Shown here: positions 57,582-64,000 of the stretch, piece by piece | How the letters are laid out: every line of letters begins with the position of its first letter | How positions within the stretch are numbered: the stretch's first letter is position 1 | NCBI GenBank assembly: GCA_003427395.1 | Contig: BFEA01000375.1 | Coordinates: 231,153-295,152 of the forward strand | Length of the DNA stretch: 64,000 nt | Reading direction: 5' to 3' | From: Chara braunii | Lineage: Eukaryota > Streptophyta > Charophyceae > Charales > Characeae | Program-made: the position numbers and the translations under genes | The notes under the pieces: generated by a model | Told to the model about the DNA's origin: nothing | Database searches by the model: none | The model's input: the letters and a program-made list of their open reading frames with translations, nothing else

Positions 57582-58195
57582 ACGAAGAAGGGAGAGATGA
57601 GGAGATAAGGAGGGAGGAGCGACTGCGCAGAAGAGGAAGGTGAAGAGAATAACGTAAAAGCGGTGGAAATCGGGTGTGGTAAGTATAATGGCGGCGATGT
57701 AAATATACATTGAGTTCTGAAGAGCTTAGTGAGCCTTGTTCCCTCCTCTCTCATTTGTGTTGTTTATGTCGAGGGTTGACGGGGAAGGATTGAATGGTTA
57801 GTGAGTGAACAGGCAGATATAGTTCCCATCAGTAGCAAGATTCCTTGTGCGAACAGGTGGATATAGCTTTTCGGTCAGCTGGATTGCTTATTCCATGACA
57901 AGACGGATGTCGTTCCGAAGAAATGCGCTTCCTCGTGCGTTTTTGATTGGTGTAGTCATATTCCCTATGTGTGTGTGCGCACGAGAAAGAGAGAGAGAAA
58001 AAAACAGAGAGAGAGATAGCTGGCGAAAACACACAGAGAGAGTGCGAGAGAGAGACGAGGGAGAGATTGCATTTCTCCGTTTAAAGGGAACTTGATTGGC
58101 ATAGTGACCGGTACAGTGTAGGCGGAGGAAGTGCGCAGAGGGAGGAAGGTGACTGCGTGGTAGAGCGAGTGCGCAAGAAGAAGAGGAAAGGGGGA

Positions 58196-58323
58196 AGAAG
58201 AAGAAGAAGAAGAAGAAGAAGAAGAAGAAGAGGAAAAAGAAAAAGAAGAAGAAGAAGAAGAAGAAGAAGAAGAAGAAGAGGAAAAAGAAAAAGAAGAAGA
58301 AGAAGAAGAAGAAGAAGAAGAAG
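58196..58323. repeat. (GAA)n microsatellite
   Basis: GAAGAA units with two AAAAAG interruptions. It is much shorter in the 5' LTR (near 11850-11890). Confidence 0.95.
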
Positions 58324-58765
58324 GAGCGGGTAACCTTAGCAGAGTTGCGCTGCTGTGTGATGGATCGGGCGCATAATGGTTCTTGGGTGCATGCGGTATC
58401 TGTGAGTTGGGGAACGAGGTTGTGAGTGATACGAGGGACATACCTGACGCTTGACGCGTGCAGCATCGACCGAGATCTGTTCGTACTTGGGAAGCTTTTG
58501 ACGTCATCAGCCACATTGTAGTCTAGGTAATAGGATCTGTCGTTTGTAATCTGGGCATCGAGCGCCAGATAGGATAGCAACATTGGTTCCCTGTTGATGA
58601 TGACGAGACTGTTCCATCATTGTCAACTGTGAGCTTTTGTTGTACTCTTATTTGAGTGGGACTTGTGATGCAATTCTGCTTTTGGTTCGAAGTCACGACT
58701 ATCTGGTTTCATGTGTATGATGCTGCTTTTATTACTGAAGTTCGCTATCATTTATTTTCCGTACA

Positions 58766-58797
58766 TTATTATTATTGTTATTATTATTAAAATTAAA

Positions 58798-58851
<54 letters not shown>

Positions 58852-58852
58852 C
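58766..58852. repeat. (ATT)n microsatellite
   Basis: ATT run with an AAATTAAAATT interruption. Confidence 0.95.
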
Positions 58853-59559
58853 AATCAGGCTCGCTTTCACCTCTTCACTTCGCATGCATGACAAACAGAT
58901 GGTGATTCGCACTGGCGCAGAGCGCCCAACTTAAAGCTCATAGATATGGAAACCAAAAACACAGTTCAGATGCAAACTCGCTTCAAATAAATATGGTGCA
59001 CCAGCACCCATACGTCGCAACTCTCATCACTGAGTCTAACACCACTGTTCGCTCACACTTCAACTCCGGGTCACCCTGGATACCCCACACGCAACACTCG
59101 GCTTACAAACACATACACACGCTATACCTCACACTGCACTACACCTACAACTATGGCTAAGCTCTCCTTCAGTCGTTGCACTCTCCGGGCATCTGCAGAC
59201 CACCGTTGCATAAGCTGCTGTAGCAGCGCTTCCGCATGGATCACGCAGGAATGAATGAATGGCTGGGCGCTGCCTCTTGATTTATACTTTTGTAACTCGT
59301 TGGTCTGCCTCTTTCCATCGGCCCATGGTACACACAGTTCCTGATGGTACTTGTTGGGCTAGACTGGGACTGACTGGACCGGTACCGCTGACTGCATGGG
59401 TTTACACCGCAGACTCACTGTAGTCGCACCGCCAACGTACTGAGGTTGGCTCCACCACTTGGTCACTGCCTCTGGCAAACTGCAGCATCTACGACCCGCT
59501 ACAGACTTAACTCCTACACGAAACAGACAAGTCATTAACGACAAACAGAAAGTGTGAGA

Positions 59560-60832
59560 CAGACAGACAGACAGACAAACAGACAAAAAAACAATGTGAT
59601 TCACACACAGACATAGTTAAAACTGTGAAACACGCACAGTCCACAGTGAAACTCTGCGACACACACAACAGACTGTGACATATATAGTCACGCATACACA
59701 AACGCTGCGACACACATTCGCAGTGACAGTCACACCTGCACACATACACAGCAACGCAGGTACAGTCACACACACAGTCACGCTGTGATAGACACACACA
59801 GTGAAAATACACACCATGACACACTGCACCGTGACGGTGACACACAGATACTCGAACAACAGTGCACAGTGACAGTCAGACACACCGTGTCACACAGATG
59901 CACTGTGACACATACGCAGTGAAAACACATTGTCACACTGTGACAGTCACACATACACGCTGTGACAGACAATGCATGCACAGTGACACACAAATAAATG
60001 TTGTGACACGGGGAGATGATGTGACACACACAGCTAGATGTCGTGACACAGACAGATACGGTGACATGCACAGATAAATACTGTGACACACAAACACTGT
60101 GATTGTCACGCAAGCACAAAAACACAGCGACACAAACTGTGACATATACAGTGACGCATACAAAGTGGACACACGTACACAGTCTTAGTCACGCACTCAC
60201 ACACAGATACGGTGTGATACACACACAAAATACTGTGACAGTCACACAGTCACACAGTAGCACGGACACACGGTGAAGACATACTTTGACACAGACAGAT
60301 ACGGTGACACACATAGATAGATGTTGTGCCACAGACAGGTACTGTAATACACACGGTGCACAGCGACACACAAAAAACACAGTTGCACAGATGCACAATC
60401 ACACCGTGACACATGCATCGCCACAGTGACGCATACACAAGTGACACACATACACAATGAAAACACTGTGACAAACGCACAGTCACGATGACATAGACAC
60501 TGTGAAACATACACAGGGTCACACACACAGACTCAGGGTCACATACATTGTGACACAAATATACAGCCACACACGTACACGGTGTTGCACAACAGAGACA
60601 CAGTATCACGCAGACAGTAACTTGGATACACGTTCACACCGTGATGCACAGTCACACAGTGACACACAGTCACACTGTATCCAACACGCATCCATAGTGA
60701 AACACGCGCACGGTCACGCGATGACACATACGCAAATGACACGGACACTTTGACAGACACATTGTCACACATTGTGACACACGTACATACACTGTGATAC
60801 ATACACAAATACAATGACACACAGTCACACTG
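59560..60832. repeat. TGTGACACA palindromic satellite, 3' LTR copy
   Basis: Second copy of the 47520-48838 satellite with many point differences. Confidence 0.85.
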
Positions 60833-61120
60833 TGACACTCAGACACAGGGGTTCTTCTGAGGGAGTAAACCAACAAGGATGATAAGAGGAGCAAGGTCCC
60901 GAGAGACCTGCCTTATCGCCTAAGCCNNNNNNNNNNNNNNNNNNNNNNNNNNNNNNNNNNNNNNNNNNNNNNNNNNNNNNNNNNNNNNNNNNNNNNNNNN
61001 NNNNNNNNNNNNNNNNNNNNNNNNNNTGACACTCAGACACAGGGGTTCTTCTGAGGGAGTAAACCAACAAGGATGATAAGAGGAGCAAGGTCCCGAGAGA
61101 CCTGCCTTATCGCCTAAGCC
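60833..61120. other. Assembly gap flanked by a 94-bp direct repeat
   Basis: 100 Ns (60927-61026) lie between identical 94-bp copies (60833-60926 and 61027-61120), the same copies that flank the N at 48933. Confidence 0.95.
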
Positions 61121-61713
61121 CGCTTATGTGAGAAAAGTAAGCAATAAGAGGAGCGAGGCTCCCAAAAACCTGCCTTATCGCAAATAAACGACACGGTCGG
61201 TAAGAGGAGCGAGACTCCGAGAAGCCTGCCTTATTACCAACCAGCCATTGATCAGTGTAAGTGAGCGATAAGAGTAGCAAGGCTCCGAGCAGCCTTCCTT
61301 ATCGCAATAATGGTACGGACAATCTGATAAGAGTAGCAAGGCTCCGAGAAGCCTGCCCTATCGCACTAATAACACAGACGGTGATAAGAGTAGCAAGGCT
61401 CCGAGAAGCCTGCCTTATCACAATAATGGCGCGGACAGTGTGATAAGAGTATCAAGGCTCCGAGAAGCCTGCCTAATCACACTAATAATACGATGTGATA
61501 AAAGTAGCAAGGCTCCGATAAGCCTGCCTTATCACACTAATAACACGATGTGATAAGAGTAGCAAGGTTTCGAGAAGCATGCCTTATCACACTAATAACA
61601 CGATGAGATAAGAGGAGCGAGGCTCCGAGAAGCCTGCCTTATTGCCTGCCAGCCGTACTTCGATACGAAACAGCGATAGGAGAAGCGAGACCCCATGAGG
61701 TCTGCCCTATCAC
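60878..61713 (+). repeat. Hairpin array 3b (GATAAG...CTTATC)
   Basis: 3' LTR partner of array 3a. Point changes between the two arrays are many in the spacers (for example GGTACGGACAGTG against GGTACGGACAATC). Confidence 0.88.
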
Positions 61714-62265
61714 AAGTGGAAGCCCAGTGAAGATGAGTAAATCCCGAGTGGTCTACTATAATGTTACTAATCTCCTTGATAGACAGGGAACGATCAAAGC
61801 CCTGAAAAGAGATCGATCCATTACTGAGAGACCGCTTCCTGATTCTACTGAGGTGGAGGTAGAAGGAACGTGACCCTATGTGACCGATCCTGCTATCTTA
61901 ACCTCCTGATTAATGTTCATCTTATGATTCTATTCCAGATGAGATTGATTTTGCTTGCTTGTGTATGTCTAGGATTTGTAATAATATGATGAAGGGGAAA
62001 ATATTAACGATATTAACTTTATACCTTTCTTCCTTTAGATGACTGATCTCTAAGAGATTGGTTTGATTAGAGGTTACAAAGGCTACCTGGAGGGAGTTAT
62101 ATATCGATGTAGTATTATTCCTGACTAAACTGAAGTTCACTATATTGAACTTCAAATAGGATCATGTCGACGACAAGGAGGTGTGGAGATCGTGTTGACC
62201 TGTGTGTGATTGAAGGTCATTCTGATGAAGAAGACTCATTATGAGTCTATACAAAACTACACGTT

Positions 62266-62281
62266 GTTGCCTTATGGTAAC
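62266..62281 (+). repeat. Post-array hairpin in F2 3' LTR
   Basis: GTTGCC with GGTAAC, as at 50173. Confidence 0.65.
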
Positions 62282-63496
62282 AGGTTGGTTCGCCAACTCA
62301 ACCCTCACTCACCCTCGACACCCACACTTTGCATCGACCTTTGCATTGTAAGGCATTTCTGATTTCCGGGTCATTTGTCTAAAAGGTCTGTGTTTGGTCA
62401 AAAGGGGTCCTTGAAATGACTAGAGTCAGATAAGGATAAACGACTAAGTCGAAAAGGGGATGTCTTACTGAAAGGTTGGAAGTGTAAGTGTAATGTGGGT
62501 GGAAGTGAATAAAAGGTTGACTCCGTCAAAAATTGTGTAATGTGATTGACTTTATCTGTAGGTCAGTAAAACGACCAGCCACATGCTATTCAGGGCAACC
62601 CATTGAGACACTTATGTTATCCTTGGCCTTGATCCAGATGTTTCATCAGTGCGTGATTGGTTTAAGGACCCAACCCTGCACCTTTTCCTTGATTGTTAGG
62701 AAGATTAGGATTATTGCTAAGGCTACGAGCCTTGTTCGTTTCATGTTCATTTCATCTTATATTGTTTGAAAGGTCAAAGACCTATATTTTTCCCTTGATG
62801 AATCCAGACTGCTTATGTGAATGTGTTACGTGCATGTGACATCTTCTCGCCTAATTACTCAAGCCGTATCTCATTTTCATATGTATGTGTGATACGACAA
62901 AGGATTCTCATAGAGAGATATGTCAAATAGACTTAATCACTAGGAAAGATGGGTATAAGTCTTATTGCGCAACCCCTGATAATTTAAGTATTGAGAGGGA
63001 TCCTGCTTTGAAAATGGGATAGGTTATGAGTCATACTTATAGAAACTATTTATATGCAAAGCGTCGTATGCGTGAACGTTCGTCAGTCGAGTCGACCTGA
63101 TTTGTAAGTCGGTTTGAGAGATCAGCACTGCGATGCCCGACACGTATACGGGTCAGTCTTAGGCGTTCAACCGCGCGTATGTCTATGCTACGACGATCGA
63201 GCAAACACCCTCGACTTACTTACCTCTGCGATTGCAAGTAAAAGTCTTCGCATGTGGGTCAGTAGCTCAGCAGGGATATGCCCACCTAAAGGATGGTGAC
63301 AACTCCAGTAGGTGAAGGTGAGTTGTACCTCGTGGGGTCTCTGTCTTGTCGTAGGAAGCCGCGAGAGGTATAGCTGGCGCGCACAGTCGGAGTTGGTCTT
63401 TGGCTAAAACACTTCTAGAACTCGTGTGTGATGCGAACGTAAGGTCCGACACTGAAAATTACCTTACGTCTGGGTGTGGGACCGCCGCGCCCGACA

Positions 63497-63500
63497 GCGT
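63497..63500. repeat. Right target-site duplication GCGT of F2
   Basis: Partner of 8308-8311. Confidence 0.75.
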
Positions 63501-63992
63501 ATCCGTGTCGAGCTACAGAACCTAGTACGAAAGTTAATCAGTTGTAATCGCAAAGGTGACCTAGCCGATGGCGTTTCTCGTACGTTGTAGCATTGGGGGT
63601 AGGCGAGGGCACACACCTCTATTAGACTTGTGCGCGAGCGAACGCATTGGGAGGGTTAAAGTCCCAAGCGCGATCCTTCGTCCGTCGACTATGACGCATC
63701 CTACTTACCACGTGTTTCAACACACTAAAAACATAAAATCAAAATACACACTTAAACAAAACACTTTTAGTCTCTTTAGTATCCAATCCATAACATTTTG
63801 ATACGAAAATCGGTTTCGCACAACTCGCGAGACTTACGATAAAACCGCATGGATGGAAGACTTGCTCATGTCGACTAGCCATGCATACATACGCAAACAG
63901 TCGCAACGATGGAGTACTATGTAGTACCTATAATCACGCGGCCCTTGATGGTCTCGAGGGTCACGTTCGACACTCAAGTGTCGGCTGACACA
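63501..63992 (-). mobile_element. Right part of the interrupted reverse-strand LTR
   Basis: Reverse complement of the LTR 3'-end region seen at 45670-46180, from the box A-like GTAGCTCGACACGG outward to TGTCAGCCGACACTTGAGTG at 63973-63992. With 8101-8311 it makes up about 700 bp of one LTR. The homology runs on to the window end, so the LTR continues beyond. Confidence 0.75.
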
Positions 63993-64000
63993 CGCCTTAA

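Larger units (their letters stand above)
8312..63496 (+). mobile_element. F2: non-autonomous giant-LTR retrotransposon (carries nested F1)
   Basis: The ends are TGTCGG (8312) and CCGACA (63496), a 6-bp terminal inverted repeat, with the GCGT target duplication on both sides. The 5' LTR is 8312-11963 plus 46410-51027 (about 8.27 kb once the nested insert is removed). A primer-binding site follows at 51030, the internal region is 51028-54781, and the 3' LTR is 54782-63496 (8.7 kb). The two LTRs align almost throughout except near the 3' end, where the 5' copy is about 370 bp shorter. No gag or pol remains in the internal region, so transposition would need proteins from a related element such as F1. 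The boundaries are inferred from repeat alignment by eye. Confidence 0.72.
54782..63496 (+). mobile_element. F2 3' LTR, 8.7 kb
   Basis: It starts TGTCGGACC and ends GCGCCCGACA, followed by the GCGT duplication. It carries, in order, the terminal hairpin, tRNA-like module, purine-rich segment, microsatellites, GAA block, TGTGACACA satellite, hairpin array 3b, post-array hairpin and a conserved 3' end from about 63110. Confidence 0.75.

Overview
This window is repeat-rich eukaryotic nuclear DNA. I find no intact host gene in it. The retrotransposon primer-binding sites match the 3' end of plant tRNA-Asp, the polymerase is Ty3/gypsy type, and there are many long microsatellites and assembly gaps. 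Together these point to a large plant-lineage genome; a charophyte alga such as Chara is my guess, but the sequence alone does not prove it.

Layout. (1) 1-8100: low-complexity, purine- or pyrimidine-rich sequence without a recognisable gene, with a T-rich block (6.3-7.6 kb) that holds a few hairpin units. (2) 8101-8311 and 63501-63992: two halves of one reverse-strand LTR, split by an insertion. (3) 8312-63496: the insertion, called F2 here. It is a non-autonomous LTR retrotransposon with unusually long LTRs (about 8.3 and 8.7 kb), a tRNA-Asp-type primer-binding site at 51030 and a 3.75-kb internal region without convincing coding sequence. It is flanked by a 4-bp GCGT target duplication. (4) 11964-46409: a second, nested complex (F1) inserted in the 5' LTR of F2. 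It reads LTR1 (11964-18773), PBS (18776), decayed gag-protease-RT-RNase H-integrase (19105-25345), a second gag-like ORF downstream of integrase (25533-27846), a 3' non-coding region, a truncated LTR2 (29736-37685), a truncated internal 3' region (37690-39453) and LTR3 (39454-46409).

The most striking signal lies inside the LTRs. Each LTR family carries a tandem array of hairpins whose loops are conserved while the stems change on both sides together. There are at least three unrelated versions: loop core CTAAGTT at 15.3-16.6 and 35.6-36.9 kb; TTTCTAAGACGAATG at 43.4-44.1 kb; and GATAAG...CTTATC at 48.9-49.6 and 60.9-61.7 kb. A smaller related-looking set is at 7.0-7.4 kb. After each LTR array comes another hairpin with covarying stems followed by AACAGGT. 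This looks like selection for RNA or cruciform structure in giant LTRs, and I know of no described system that matches it.

Caveats. All retrotransposon ORFs carry stops and frameshifts. Several near-identical blocks contain the same Ns or flank gaps, so some of the duplication is probably an assembly effect.
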